Counted from the stretch's first letter, positions 1-9,059 are shown. The stretch: DNA of 64,000 nucleotides from Kineosporia babensis (GCF_021129305.1 NZ_JAJOMB010000010.1:186001-250000), one strand, 5' to 3'. Translations and numbers: made by a program. The notes: a model not told the origin generated them from the sequence alone.

Positions 1-1
1 G

Positions 2-988
2 CGCGCGGCCGAGCGGGTGATGGCGGCGCTGACCCGGCCGATCCGGCTGGGCGGGCGGGACATCTTCGTCTCGGCCAGCGTCGGGGTGGCCAACGGGGCG
101 GCGGCCCAGCACGAGACCGGGGAGCTGCTGCGCCAGGCCGACCTGGCGATGTACCAGGCGAAGAAGGCCGGTTCGCGGCGGGCGGTGGTGTTCGAGCCGC
201 AGATGCAGGCGGACGCCCGGGACCGGCTGGAGCTGCAGGGCGACCTGCGGCGGGCGCTCTCGGAAGGGCAGTTCGAGCTGGTCTACCAGCCCCTGATGGA
301 CCTGCCGGGCCGCCGGCCGCTCGGGGTGGAGACGCTGATCCGCTGGCGGCACCCGGAGCGCGGGATGATCTCGCCGGCCTTGTTCGTGCCGATCGCCGAG
401 GAGACCGGCGCGGTGATCGAGATGGGCCGCTGGGTGCTGGTCCAGAGCTGCCGGCAGGTGGCTGCCTGGCGCCGTGGGGGCTGGCCCGACCTGGGGCTGA
501 ACATCAACGTCTCGGCCCGGCAGCTGTCCGACGGGGTGCTCGCCCAGGAGGTGATCAGCACCTTGGCCGAGACCGGGCTGCCGGCCTCGGCGCTGACCCT
601 CGAGCTGACCGAGACGGTGCTGATGGAGGATCCGGAAGGGATCACCGCACAGTTGTCGGAGCTGCGCCGGCTCGGCGTGCAGGTCGGGATCGACGACTTC
701 GGTACCGGCTACTCCTCGCTGTCCTACCTGCGGCGTTTCCCGGTGGACAAGCTGAAGATCGACAAGTCGTTCATCGACAACATCGAGACCGTCGAGGAGG
801 ACCTGGCGATCGTGCGCACGGTGGTGGACCTGGCCCGGATCCTGTCGCTGGAGACCACCGCCGAGGGGATCGAGAGCCCGGCCCAGGCCGACCTGCTGCG
901 CGACGTCGGCTGCGAGGTCGGCCAGGGCTACTACTTCGCCCGGCCGCTGCCCCCGGAGGAGATCCCCGGGTTCCTGTCCAGGTTCTAG
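2..988 (+). CDS. GGDEF/EAL c-di-GMP phosphodiesterase, 5' truncated by window edge
   Basis: C-terminal part of a c-di-GMP signalling protein; the frame is open to the left edge, so the true start lies outside. The first ~60 visible residues are the end of a GGDEF domain (SASVGVA, then ADLAMYQAKKAG). A complete EAL domain follows. The EAL motif reads ETL, which keeps the metal-binding Glu. The other catalytic signatures are present: NINVSARQL, ELTETVL, DDFGTGYSSL, KIDKSFI, AEGIE and GQGYYFARP. The EAL domain therefore looks active in hydrolysing c-di-GMP to pGpG. Whether the GGDEF half is active cannot be judged here. It converges on the next gene with a 3-bp gap. Confidence 0.93.
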   Translation, partial: RAAERVMAALTRPIRLGGRDIFVSASVGVANGAAAQHETGELLRQADLAMYQAKKAGSRRAVVFEPQMQADARDRLELQGDLRRALSEGQFELVYQPLMDLPGRRPLGVETLIRWRHPERGMISPALFVPIAEETGAVIEMGRWVLVQSCRQVAAWRRGGWPDLGLNINVSARQLSDGVLAQEVISTLAETGLPASALTLELTETVLMEDPEGITAQLSELRRLGVQVGIDDFGTGYSSLSYLRRFPVDKLKIDKSFIDNIETVEEDLAIVRTVVDLARILSLETTAEGIESPAQADLLRDVGCEVGQGYYFARPLPPEEIPGFLSRF

Positions 989-991
989 GTT

Positions 992-2389
992 CTAGAAGGG
1001 CACGATGTCGCGGTGCAGGACCCGGTGCCGCAGCGCGGCCCGGAACAGGTCGGCGGCACCGGAACGGGCTCGCAGCTGCCGGTCCAGCAGGGCGCCGGAC
1101 TCCTCGACCAGCTCCATCCAGCGCAGCTCCCGCAGGACCGCGAAGAACAGCGCGCTGGTGTCACTCTCGGACGGCGTGCGCCGGCCGGCCACCCGCCACC
1201 CGGACTCGGTGATCACGGCCTGGACCAGGGTGCGCACGTCTTCCTCGCCGACCACGTCGCCCGGGGCCAGCACGGCCAGCACGACCTCCCAGGCCACGGC
1301 CAGGGCCGAGTGCTCGGGGCCGACCAGCCCGGCGGCCACCGCCTGCCAGAGGGTGCGGCCGTCGTTCAGCGCGGCCCGGCCGCTCGGGGTCAGGGTGAGC
1401 CGGGAGGCCCGGCGCCGGCACAGGCCCAGCCGCTGCGCGGTCTCCCGCAGCACCAGCACCGGGTAGGCGTCCACCTCGCGGTTGGCCGGGCCGATCAGCT
1501 CGTCCCGCCAGCCCAGCTCGTCCAGCGCGCGCGAGACCGTACGCGGGGGCAGATAGCCGGCCGCGGTCAGGGCCAGGCCGTCGCCGATCTCGGTGAGCAG
1601 CCAGTCCAGCGGGCGCAGCAGGGCCCGGGCCGGGGCTGCCATGCCCGGGTCCACGTTCTCCCGCAGCGAGGTCTCCAGCGGGGCCAGCAGGCCGCCGCGG
1701 GTGGTCGAGCGCGGGCCGCGGATCCAGTCGTCCAGGCGCTCGTCCAGGATCTGGTCGTACAGCGCCTCGCCGGACAGGTCCATCCGGGGTGAGAGCAGCA
1801 CGTTCAGGGTGATCTCGGCCTGCGAGTCGCGCCAGCCCCGGGTGCCGGGCTGCAGGTCGCCGACCGCCACCGCCAGCTCCAGCCGGTCGGCCACCGCCTC
1901 GCGGGCCTGGCCCTCGGCCGGGCCCATGATCGCGCCCCAGGTCAGCAGCTCGGTGTCGGGCGGTTCGATGCCCGAGCGCTGCATCGCCCGGCGCACCACC
2001 GTGCGGCCCCGGTCGGGAGCCTGGTCACCGGTGAAAAGGATCTGCCGGGTGGTGTCGCTACGCGCGATCCCGGCGTAGCGCTGCATACTCAGGCCGTCCA
2101 GCAGCGCGGCCAGGGCGGTGGCTACTCGCCAGCGGCCCTGCGCGTCGGACATCCACGACCGGTTCAGCTCGTCCCAGCAGAACTGCTGGAGCCGCCACTG
2201 CGTCACCGATTCGGGACCCTCACCCCCGGTCAGAGAGTCCCAAGCCGCCCGAGCGTCCTCGGCCACCTCGGGTTCGGCGCGGCCGATAGCGGCCAGCGCC
2301 TGTTCCACGGAATGCACGGGCGCCAGCCTGCCACTAACCAACCTTCGGGGGAACCTGCCGCGCTGGCCGATCAGGTCACCGATTAGCAT
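992..2389 (-). CDS. conserved hypothetical protein, ~465 aa
   Basis: I do not recognise a defined family. The protein has no obvious signal peptide or membrane segment. It is rich in Arg, Leu and Trp, and its C-terminal half (LTLTPSGRAAL followed by helical stretches) weakly resembles the winged-helix-like tail of actinobacterial pRiA4b ORF-3-type proteins; this is a guess. The start is uncertain: ATG at 2389 lies only 6 bp from the divergent menE start and inside the probable menE -10 box, with no Shine-Dalgarno sequence, so translation may begin further in. The longer in-frame extension would run into menE and is unlikely. Confidence 0.7.
   Translation of the reverse strand: MLIGDLIGQRGRFPRRLVSGRLAPVHSVEQALAAIGRAEPEVAEDARAAWDSLTGGEGPESVTQWRLQQFCWDELNRSWMSDAQGRWRVATALAALLDGLSMQRYAGIARSDTTRQILFTGDQAPDRGRTVVRRAMQRSGIEPPDTELLTWGAIMGPAEGQAREAVADRLELAVAVGDLQPGTRGWRDSQAEITLNVLLSPRMDLSGEALYDQILDERLDDWIRGPRSTTRGGLLAPLETSLRENVDPGMAAPARALLRPLDWLLTEIGDGLALTAAGYLPPRTVSRALDELGWRDELIGPANREVDAYPVLVLRETAQRLGLCRRRASRLTLTPSGRAALNDGRTLWQAVAAGLVGPEHSALAVAWEVVLAVLAPGDVVGEEDVRTLVQAVITESGWRVAGRRTPSESDTSALFFAVLRELRWMELVEESGALLDRQLRARSGAADLFRAALRHRVLHRDIVPF
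2384..2389 (+). promoter_or_regulatory. -10 box of menE (leaderless type)
   Basis: TAGCAT lies 6 nt before the GTG of menE, the spacing expected when transcription starts at the start codon. Confidence 0.5.
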
Positions 2390-2395
2390 TGGCCG

Positions 2396-3622
2396 GTGCC
2401 GACCGGGACCCCTCCACGTTTCCTCGAAACCCGGCTGACCTGCGCCGATGAGCGTATTCGGGAGGTTCTCCCGGGCCTTCGGGCGGCGCTTTCGGGCAAC
2501 GGACCGGCCCTCGCTCTCAGCAACGAAGTCCCACAAAGTCACCGCAAATCCACAGCGCGTCCCGGTTCCGGCGAGGTCCTCGAGCTCCTCGAGCCGCCGG
2601 TCCCGCTGCTCGGCGCGGACGACGACCCGGCCGACCCGACCGCCGTCTCGGTCCGCACCTCCGGTTCCACCGGCGTCCCCAAACGGGTTCTGATCAGTGC
2701 CTCGGCCCTGCTGGCGTCGGCCGCGGCCACGCACGACCGGCTGGGCGGCAGCGGGCAGTGGCTACTGGCCCTGCCGGCCCAGCACATCGCCGGGCTGCAG
2801 GTGCTGGTGCGCTCGCTGGTGGCCGGCACCACCCCGGGGGTGATGGACCTCACGCACGGCTTCACCCCGGGCGGCTTCGCCGAGGCCACGGCCGCCCTGA
2901 CCCGATCCCGGCTCTACACCTCGCTGGTGCCCACCCAGGTGGTGCGGATCCTGGAGGACCCGGACGCCACGGCCGCCCTGCGCCGCTTCGAGGCGGTCCT
3001 GGTGGGCGGAGCCGCCGCCGCCCCGGCCCTGCTGGAGCGGGCCGCCCAGGAAGGCGTGCGACTGGTCACCACGTACGGCATGAGCGAGACCGCGGGCGGC
3101 TGCGTCTACGACGGGGTGCCGCTGGACGGGGTGCAGATCACCTTGGACGAGACCGACGGCCGGATCCGGATCGGCGGGCCGACCCTGGCCCGCGGTTACC
3201 TGGGAAGCCCGCAGGACAGCGCCTTTCAGGACGGGCAGTTCGTCACCAGCGACCACGGTTCCTGGGCCGACGGGAAGCTGAACATCGGGGGACGTCTGGA
3301 CTCGGTGATCATCAGCGGTGGCGTCAACGTCGTACCCGGCCCGATCGAGGACGCGTTGACTCGCCTCCCCGGGGTAGCGGAAGCCGTGGTCGTCGGGTTG
3401 CCGGATGCGGAGTGGGGGCAGCGGGTGGCCGCCGCCGTCGTGCTCTCGCCGGGCGCGATTCCCCCTACCCTGGCCCAGGTTCGCGCGGCGGTCACCGAGG
3501 CCCGCTCCGCGCCCCGGCAGTTGACCGTCCTGGAGAGCCTGCCGTTGCGGGGACCGGGCAAGCCCGACCGCACGGCGATCGCGCAGATCCTGGCGAGTGC
3601 ACCGCCGTCCGAAGCAGTCTGA
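2396..3622 (+). CDS. menE: O-succinylbenzoate-CoA ligase MenE
   Basis: ANL-superfamily adenylating enzyme that activates o-succinylbenzoate to its CoA thioester in menaquinone synthesis. Visible motifs are the P-loop TSGSTGVPKRV, the aromatic-site segment TYGMSETAGG, the hinge region GRLDSVIISGGVNV and the late catalytic Lys in GPGKPDR. At ~408 residues it is shorter than the ~450-490 residues of Bacillus or E. coli MenE, the usual compact actinobacterial form. The GTG start is chosen from the TAGCAT box 6 nt upstream. menA follows after 13 bp on the same strand, which supports the assignment. Confidence 0.93.
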   Translation: MPTGTPPRFLETRLTCADERIREVLPGLRAALSGNGPALALSNEVPQSHRKSTARPGSGEVLELLEPPVPLLGADDDPADPTAVSVRTSGSTGVPKRVLISASALLASAAATHDRLGGSGQWLLALPAQHIAGLQVLVRSLVAGTTPGVMDLTHGFTPGGFAEATAALTRSRLYTSLVPTQVVRILEDPDATAALRRFEAVLVGGAAAAPALLERAAQEGVRLVTTYGMSETAGGCVYDGVPLDGVQITLDETDGRIRIGGPTLARGYLGSPQDSAFQDGQFVTSDHGSWADGKLNIGGRLDSVIISGGVNVVPGPIEDALTRLPGVAEAVVVGLPDAEWGQRVAAAVVLSPGAIPPTLAQVRAAVTEARSAPRQLTVLESLPLRGPGKPDRTAIAQILASAPPSEAV

Positions 3623-3635
3623 GAGGAACACGAGC

Positions 3636-4517
3636 ATGGCCACCCCAACGCAATGGGTCGAGGGCGCGCGGCTGCGCACCCTCCCGCTCTCGGTCGCCCC
3701 GGTGGTGGCCGGGACCGGCGCGGCGATCGGCCAGGACCTGGGCTGGGGCGTACGGGAGCTGTTCGCGGCCGTGCTGGCGCTGATCGTCTCGCTGGCCCTG
3801 CAGGTCGGCGTGAACTACGCCAACGACTACTCCGACGGCATCCGCGGCACCGACGACGACCGGGTGGGGCCGTTCCGGCTGACCGGGTCGCGGGCGGCCG
3901 AGCCCGGCGAGGTGAAGCGGGCCGCCTTCGCCAGCTTCGGGGTGGCCGCGCTGGCCGGGCTGGTCCTGGTGCTGCTGTCCGGCCACTACTGGCTGCTCGG
4001 CGTGGGGGTGCTGTGCGTGCTGGCGGCCTGGTACTACACCGGCGGCAAGCGGCCCTACGGCTACGCCGGGCTGGGCGAGGTGGCGGTGTTCATCTTCTTC
4101 GGCCTGGTCGCCGTCCTGGGCACGATGTACACCCAGGTCGGCACCATCTCGGGGACCGGGGTGGGCGCGGCCGTGGGGATGGGGGCGCTGGCCTGCGCGG
4201 TGCTGGTGGCCAACAACCTGCGCGACATCCCGACCGACACGGTGAGCGGCAAGCGCACCCTGGCGGTACGGCTGGGCGACGCCAGCACCCGGGTGCTCTA
4301 CACCTTCCTGGTGGCCACGCCGTTCGTGCTGACCCTGGTGATCGCGCCCTGGTACCCGTGGACCGCGCTGTCGCTGCTGGCCCTGCCGCTGGCCCGCGGC
4401 CCGGTGCTGTCGGTGACCTCGGGGGCGAGTGGCCTGGGCCTGATCCCGGCGCTGGCCGGGACCGGCCGCCTGGGCCTGGTCTGGGCCACGCTGATGGGCG
4501 TGGGCCTGGCCTTCTAG
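3636..4517 (+). CDS. menA: 1,4-dihydroxy-2-naphthoate polyprenyltransferase MenA
   Basis: UbiA-family membrane prenyltransferase that attaches the isoprenoid tail to 1,4-dihydroxy-2-naphthoate, giving demethylmenaquinone. The first Asp-rich motif, NYANDYSDGIRGTDDD (around residues 55-70), and the second, NNLRDIPTDTVSGKRTLA (around 190-207), bind the Mg-diphosphate. The rest is hydrophobic helices. The 293-residue length is normal. The ATG is preceded by GAGAGG about 10 nt upstream. It probably forms an operon with menE and ends tail to tail with the DUF4229 gene, overlapping by 4 bp. Confidence 0.95.
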   Translation: MATPTQWVEGARLRTLPLSVAPVVAGTGAAIGQDLGWGVRELFAAVLALIVSLALQVGVNYANDYSDGIRGTDDDRVGPFRLTGSRAAEPGEVKRAAFASFGVAALAGLVLVLLSGHYWLLGVGVLCVLAAWYYTGGKRPYGYAGLGEVAVFIFFGLVAVLGTMYTQVGTISGTGVGAAVGMGALACAVLVANNLRDIPTDTVSGKRTLAVRLGDASTRVLYTFLVATPFVLTLVIAPWYPWTALSLLALPLARGPVLSVTSGASGLGLIPALAGTGRLGLVWATLMGVGLAF

Positions 4518-4819
4518 GGCCGCTTGTCCGGGGAGATCTGCTCGGCGGCGAGGTCGTCCTCCACCTCGTCGTCCGAGCGGTCCAGCCCGGCCGCACGGGC
4601 GGCGGCCTTGTCGTCCAGACGGCGCTGGGTGCGCTCGGCCAGGGCGATGCTGACCTCTTCGCGCGGCTTGCTCAGGAACAGGTACGACAGCGCCACCGAG
4701 ATCACCCAGGCGATCACGATCAGCAGCAGGCTGCCGCCCATGAGGAGACCGAGCACGATCAGGACGGCGACGAAGATCGCCACCCGCATCGCGGTGTACT
4801 TGATCAGGGCCTGGTGCAC
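4514..4819 (-). CDS. DUF4229 small membrane protein
   Basis: A ~101-residue protein with two adjacent hydrophobic segments (roughly residues 11-45), followed by SKPREEV and a charged tail rich in Asp, Glu and Arg. This matches the DUF4229 layout found beside menA in actinobacteria; its function is unknown. The GTG at 4819 is preferred over longer in-frame starts because a TACCCT hexamer stands 7 nt upstream. The stop overlaps the menA stop by 4 bp on the opposite strand. Confidence 0.82.
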   Translation of the reverse strand: MHQALIKYTAMRVAIFVAVLIVLGLLMGGSLLLIVIAWVISVALSYLFLSKPREEVSIALAERTQRRLDDKAAARAAGLDRSDDEVEDDLAAEQISPDKRP

Positions 4820-4826
4820 ACCGTTC

Positions 4827-4832
4827 AGGGTA
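4827..4832 (-). promoter_or_regulatory. -10 box of the DUF4229 gene (leaderless type)
   Basis: On the minus strand TACCCT precedes the GTG start by 7 nt. Confidence 0.45.
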
Positions 4833-4964
4833 ACCGGCGCCGCCGGGCGGGCACCGCACACCCTCGGATCGGCCGTCAAGATCTTCCCGGCACCTGCCGA
4901 AGCAAGGCGCATCAGCGTTCACCCGACCGGGTGATCACACGGCGCCTGCCGGCAGGGAGAAATC

Positions 4965-7421
4965 ATGCAGCTTCTCGGGGCCGATCCCAGTGGTGAAGGC
5001 CGTCCCGGAACTTCGCTGGCCGAAGGCTCCGTCTTCCGGCGGGGCCGGTTCCGACGGCTGAGCCGGCGCGGTTCCCGGGTGCGGCTGCGCCGTCGGGAAG
5101 CCGCCTCGAACCAGCGCCCGGCGTTACCGGCACCCCTGCTCACACCGCCGCTGGCGATCCCGAACCCGCTGCGGGACAGCCCTTCCGGGCCGATCGAGAG
5201 CGGATTCGACACAGTAGCTTTCGGTGCCGGCCGGATTCCCTGGCCGCGGACGGCGAAGCAGGACGAGGGGACGCTCGTTCCCGAGTCGGGCGCCGACGAT
5301 CCGGAAGACACCGCCGAATGGGAACAACCGGTTCCGCTGGCGATCGATCTTTCCGACGGACCCAAGCTGATCCGGCGCCCGCTCCCGCCCCTGCCGGTCC
5401 CCGAGAAGCCGGCGGCACCCGTCGTCCCGCAGGCCGAGATCGTCACCCAGCCGATCGTCGGGCTGAAGCCCGGGGTAGATCTGCACCCCGCTCCCCCGGC
5501 ACCCACCAGCGAACCCCGCCGGGTGCCCGAAGCCCTGCTGACAGCCGTCCTTTCGATGATCGCGAGCGCCAGCGCCTGGGCCATCGCCGCGTCTCCGCAG
5601 GTCTGGCTGACCCTGTCCGCTCTCCCGGCGGCCGGTCTGCTGGCCCTGATCCTGCCTGGCGGACAGACCGCCCGGGTGCTGCGCTCGGCCATCCTGTTCT
5701 CCGCGGCGGCCTCGTTGCCCATCCTGGATCCGGCGATGACCCCGGTCTCGCTGGTGATCACCCTGGCCACGGCGGCCTCGTACCCCCTGCTGCTGAGCCC
5801 CACGGCGGGCTGGGTGGTCACCGCGCTGGCCATCGCCTCCCCTGCCGCCGCACTCATCGGCCGCGTCATGGCCGACGGCCCCGAACGCGTGGCCCGGCTG
5901 CTGCTCAACCCTCAGGCGCACCCGTCGATGGGGATCCAGATCGCGCTCGCCTCCGGCATTCTCGTGACCGCGCTGGTCGGGATCACCTCCACCACCGCGC
6001 GCCGCCGCCTGGCCGGGGCGGCCACGGCCGCGCAGGCTGGTGAGCTGCGGGCCCGGGCCGAGACCGCCGCCGTGCTCGCCTCGGCCACCGTGGACCCGGC
6101 CACCGGCCTGCCCAACCGCGAAGGCCTGCTGCGGGCGGTCGCCGTGGCCCTGACCGGGCCCGACCCGGTCACCTGGGGCAGCAGCCAGCAGCCGGTCGGG
6201 CTGGTCCTGGCCGACCTGGACCGGTTCGACGACCTGGCCGACGACCTGGGCGCCCAGGTGGCCGGTGACCTGGCCGGGCAGACCGGCCGGCGGATCGCCG
6301 AGGCGTTCGCCGACCACCTGGTGGCCCGGGTCTCCCGCCACCAGTTCGCCGTGCTGCTCACCGAGGACGTGCTCGCCCCGAACACCGACACCTGCGCCGA
6401 CGTGGCCCGCCGGATCACCCAGCTGATGCGCGAACCGGCCCTGGTCGGCGGCCGCGAGTTCACCCTGTCGTGCTCGCTCGGCGGCGCCGTGTGCGGCCCG
6501 GGCCTGATCACCGCCGAGGACCTGCTGCAGGGCGCCGACGAGGCGGTGCGCATCTCGCAGCGAGGTGGCCGGGGGCGCTGGACGATGTTCGACCGGGCGG
6601 TGCGCGCCCGCACCCGGCAGCAGGCCGGGCTGGAGAACGAACTGCGCCAGGCGGTCGCCCGCAGCCAGATCGGGGTGGACTTCCAGCCGATGCTCGCGCT
6701 GGGCACCAGCCTGGAGGACGACGACCACATCTGCGGCGCCGAGGCCCTGCCACGCTGGCGCCGCAGCGACGGAACCACAGTTCCCGCGCCCGGCTTCGTG
6801 GCGCTGGCCGACGAGCTCGGCCTGGGCGTCACCCTGGGCCTGCAGACGATCAACCGGGCTCTGGCCGCGCTGGTGATCTGGCGGCACGAGGGGGTCGGGG
6901 TGGATCAGGTGTGGGTCAGCCTGTCCCCGGCCCAGCTCGAGGACCCGGACTTCGCCCACGAGGTGGCCGCGCAGCTGGCGATCCGCGGGCTCACCGCCTC
7001 GTCGCTGACCCTGCAGATCAGCGCGGGCGAGCTGACCGAGTCGGGCCAGGCGCTGATCACCCTGGGGATGCTGCGCTCGCTGGGGATCTCGGTGGCGCTG
7101 AGCGACTTCGGCGGCGGCGGGACCTCGCTGACCATGCTGCGCCGGCTGCCGATCACCGCGGTGAAGCTGGACGGGCGGCTGGCCGGGGACCTGGGCCAGG
7201 CCGACGACGTGCCCCGGGCGCTGGCCCAGCTGGGCCACTCGCTCGGGCTGAACGTGATCTGCGGATCGGTGGCCAGCTCCGCTCAGCTCGAGGGGGCCCG
7301 CCGGATCGGGGCCGACGCGGTGCAGGGGCACGCGATCGCCCGGCCGATGTCGGCCCAGGACGTGACCAGCCTGCTCACCCTGCGCATGGCCCGGGACCTG
7401 CGGCTGCGCACCCGGCGGTAG
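4965..7421 (+). CDS. membrane GGDEF/EAL protein with eroded catalytic motifs
   Basis: An 818-residue protein in four parts: a Pro/Arg-rich, probably disordered N-terminus (1-185), a hydrophobic region with about six membrane helices (190-345), a GGDEF-like domain (from ~375) and an EAL-like domain (from ~560). The GGDEF signature is replaced by SRHQF near residue 457. In the EAL domain the AEAL motif is present near 591, but the usual N of NxS is lost (VWVSLSPAQL), the DDFGTG motif reads SDFGGGG and KID reads KLDG. It is therefore probably inactive as both cyclase and phosphodiesterase, and may bind nucleotide or act as a scaffold. GGGAG precedes the ATG. Confidence 0.88.
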   Translation: MQLLGADPSGEGRPGTSLAEGSVFRRGRFRRLSRRGSRVRLRRREAASNQRPALPAPLLTPPLAIPNPLRDSPSGPIESGFDTVAFGAGRIPWPRTAKQDEGTLVPESGADDPEDTAEWEQPVPLAIDLSDGPKLIRRPLPPLPVPEKPAAPVVPQAEIVTQPIVGLKPGVDLHPAPPAPTSEPRRVPEALLTAVLSMIASASAWAIAASPQVWLTLSALPAAGLLALILPGGQTARVLRSAILFSAAASLPILDPAMTPVSLVITLATAASYPLLLSPTAGWVVTALAIASPAAALIGRVMADGPERVARLLLNPQAHPSMGIQIALASGILVTALVGITSTTARRRLAGAATAAQAGELRARAETAAVLASATVDPATGLPNREGLLRAVAVALTGPDPVTWGSSQQPVGLVLADLDRFDDLADDLGAQVAGDLAGQTGRRIAEAFADHLVARVSRHQFAVLLTEDVLAPNTDTCADVARRITQLMREPALVGGREFTLSCSLGGAVCGPGLITAEDLLQGADEAVRISQRGGRGRWTMFDRAVRARTRQQAGLENELRQAVARSQIGVDFQPMLALGTSLEDDDHICGAEALPRWRRSDGTTVPAPGFVALADELGLGVTLGLQTINRALAALVIWRHEGVGVDQVWVSLSPAQLEDPDFAHEVAAQLAIRGLTASSLTLQISAGELTESGQALITLGMLRSLGISVALSDFGGGGTSLTMLRRLPITAVKLDGRLAGDLGQADDVPRALAQLGHSLGLNVICGSVASSAQLEGARRIGADAVQGHAIARPMSAQDVTSLLTLRMARDLRLRTRR

Positions 7422-7424
7422 GGG

Positions 7425-7721
7425 CTATTTCTTCTTGTCCTCGTCGTCCGGCCTGGGCTGGCGGGACTCGAGGGTTCGCAGGAAGTCCGGGTCGTCGTCC
7501 GGGCCGAGCGAGCGCAGGCGGCGCGGGGGCTGGTTGCCCGGCGCCGCCTGATGCCCGAACACGATCCAGATCAGCCCCCCGAAGAACGGCACCGCGAAGA
7601 TCAGCAGCAGCCACAAGGGTTTGGGCAGGGTGCGGATCTCGTCGTCGGAGCTGCGCAGGCAGTCGATGGCCGCGTAGATCGTGATGCCGATCGCCGCGAG
7701 CACGAAGAGAACTCTGACCAT
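7425..7721 (-). CDS. small PLDc_N-type membrane protein
   Basis: A 98-residue protein with a first hydrophobic segment (VRVLFVLAAIGITIYAAIDC), a linker with ELR/IRTLPKPLW-like residues and a second segment (LLLIFAVPFFGGLIWIVFG). A charged C-terminal tail ends in DEDKKK. This is the layout of the PLDc_N domain (phospholipase D N-terminal-like), which occurs alone in many actinobacterial proteins of unknown function. ATG at 7721 is chosen because TACCAT lies 6 nt upstream. The gene converges on the GGDEF/EAL gene with a 3-bp gap. Confidence 0.82.
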   Translation of the reverse strand: MVRVLFVLAAIGITIYAAIDCLRSSDDEIRTLPKPLWLLLIFAVPFFGGLIWIVFGHQAAPGNQPPRRLRSLGPDDDPDFLRTLESRQPRPDDEDKKK

Positions 7722-7727
7722 CGCCCA

Positions 7728-7733
7728 ATGGTA
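7728..7733 (-). promoter_or_regulatory. -10 box of the PLDc_N gene (leaderless type)
   Basis: TACCAT on the minus strand, 6 nt before the ATG. Confidence 0.45.
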
Positions 7734-7815
7734 GGCGCTCCGGCTAGGAGTCGCTCGGTTCGCTCGCGCTTCACCCAACCCCTACGACACCGACGTCTGT
7801 AGCACCCGACGTGAG

Positions 7816-8370
7816 CTACAACTCGTTCTTGCGGTCCGGTAACGGAACGGCAGCCTTCTGAAAGAAGATACCGAAACGAGGCCACTCACAGAAGATGGCG
7901 AGTCTTTCAGCAGACACACCCCACAACCAGAATTCGCGGACCGCCTGACTTTCGTCGCCCCACCCTCCACCAGGGGTCAGAACAGGCAGCATCGGCTGCC
8001 CATCCTCTCCGACCGGCCCGGTGTAGCCACCTTCGGCATCGCGAGCATCGATGATCAGCGTCGCGCCCACCTCAAGCCCCCAACGCAGTCCTTCGCCCGC
8101 AGCAATACACGATTCCTCCAGTTCACTCCAATTCTCCGAGAGCTCAGCCAAGATGAACGGATCTTGCCGCCCTTCCTTCAACTGCAGGTGAAGCGAGAAA
8201 CGCAAACCCGTGGAGTAGAGCGAGAAGGAATGCACCACAAGAACGGCTTGGCTGGACTCGGCGAGTTTCAACGACAACGGCACCGGACGACCAGACTCGC
8301 CCTCTGAGGGCATCTCCCAGTCCGGGGTATAGACCCCATCCCCGGTTAACAATGCCCGCTGGTCCACCAC
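7816..8370 (-). CDS. hypothetical protein in the lower-GC pocket
   Basis: Unrecognised soluble protein of 184 residues. It has no signal peptide or membrane segment and is rich in Glu, Ser and Trp; the C-terminal part reads FWLWGVSAERLAIFCEW. The GTG at 8370 is preferred because a strong Shine-Dalgarno sequence (GAAGGAG) sits 8 nt upstream; longer in-frame ATG and TTG starts lack one. Codon third positions are visibly less G/C-rich than in the flanking genes, suggesting more recent acquisition. It lies 87 bp downstream of the secreted-protein gene on the same strand, so the two may be cotranscribed. Confidence 0.72.
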   Translation of the reverse strand: MVDQRALLTGDGVYTPDWEMPSEGESGRPVPLSLKLAESSQAVLVVHSFSLYSTGLRFSLHLQLKEGRQDPFILAELSENWSELEESCIAAGEGLRWGLEVGATLIIDARDAEGGYTGPVGEDGQPMLPVLTPGGGWGDESQAVREFWLWGVSAERLAIFCEWPRFGIFFQKAAVPLPDRKNEL

Positions 8371-8457
8371 TCCAGACGCTCCTTCGCACATCACAGGTGC
8401 AGGGCAGGCCCCGCCCTTTCCGACCAACGCCGGACGCGGCAGTGGCAAAACCCGCTA

Positions 8458-8871
8458 TTAGCAACTCACTTGGACGCTCTCACTGGTCACGGTCTTCGTC
8501 TGCGTGTTGTGATGACGGCCAGTGTTCTTTACGTGTAGGCGATATCGGTTGATTCCCTGCTTGCAGGGCGCCCCATCGTAGAGGGAGACGTGCATACCAC
8601 GGTTATGTGTTTCTGTCGGGTTTCCGTAGTTGCGCCATTTGCCCTCATAGATCTGCAACTGAACGATCATTTCCCGACCGTCCACGATGTCATCGCAGTC
8701 AACCCGTCCGTAACCGCCAACCGAATACGGCCGCTCCGAGCCCGTCCGATAGGGCTTGCCAGCCAACGTGTGGCATGTGATGGCGTGAGCCGACGCCGAC
8801 GACGCCCCAGCCACCAACGTACCGCCGGTGATCGCCGCCACCGCCGCGAAAGCAGCCAAGAACTTTTTCAT
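8458..8871 (-). CDS. small secreted protein with four cysteines
   Basis: A 137-residue precursor with a classic signal peptide: MKKF, a hydrophobic core, and a likely cleavage site after SSASA near residue 28. The mature ~109 residues contain four Cys (near the N-terminus, in VDCDD, in GAPCKQG and at the very C-terminus), so two disulfides are possible. Many Tyr, Thr and charged residues suggest a small beta-rich domain. I do not recognise the family. The ATG at 8871 is chosen from GGGAGG 10 nt upstream and the signal-peptide fit. Base composition is AT-richer than in neighbouring genes. Confidence 0.78.
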   Translation of the reverse strand: MKKFLAAFAAVAAITGGTLVAGASSASAHAITCHTLAGKPYRTGSERPYSVGGYGRVDCDDIVDGREMIVQLQIYEGKWRNYGNPTETHNRGMHVSLYDGAPCKQGINRYRLHVKNTGRHHNTQTKTVTSESVQVSC

Positions 8872-9059
8872 ACCCACGGAACCTCCCATACCCACCGCGG
8901 ATGGCGCCCTGCCTACTGCCCGCGGCCACGCCAGACTCCTGGGTAACGACTGCGTGTGCAATATGACGGCAATCATTAAGCGGCACGCTCGGCCCATCGG
9001 TTAAGAAAGTCGGAAATGGCCTTAAATCACTCTTTCAATCACAAATCGACGACCTGCAC

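Noticed and set aside
7798-7820. TGTAGC/GCTACA inverted repeat at the end of the hypothetical gene as terminator
   Set aside because: Only 6 bp of pairing over an 11-nt loop; too weak to support.
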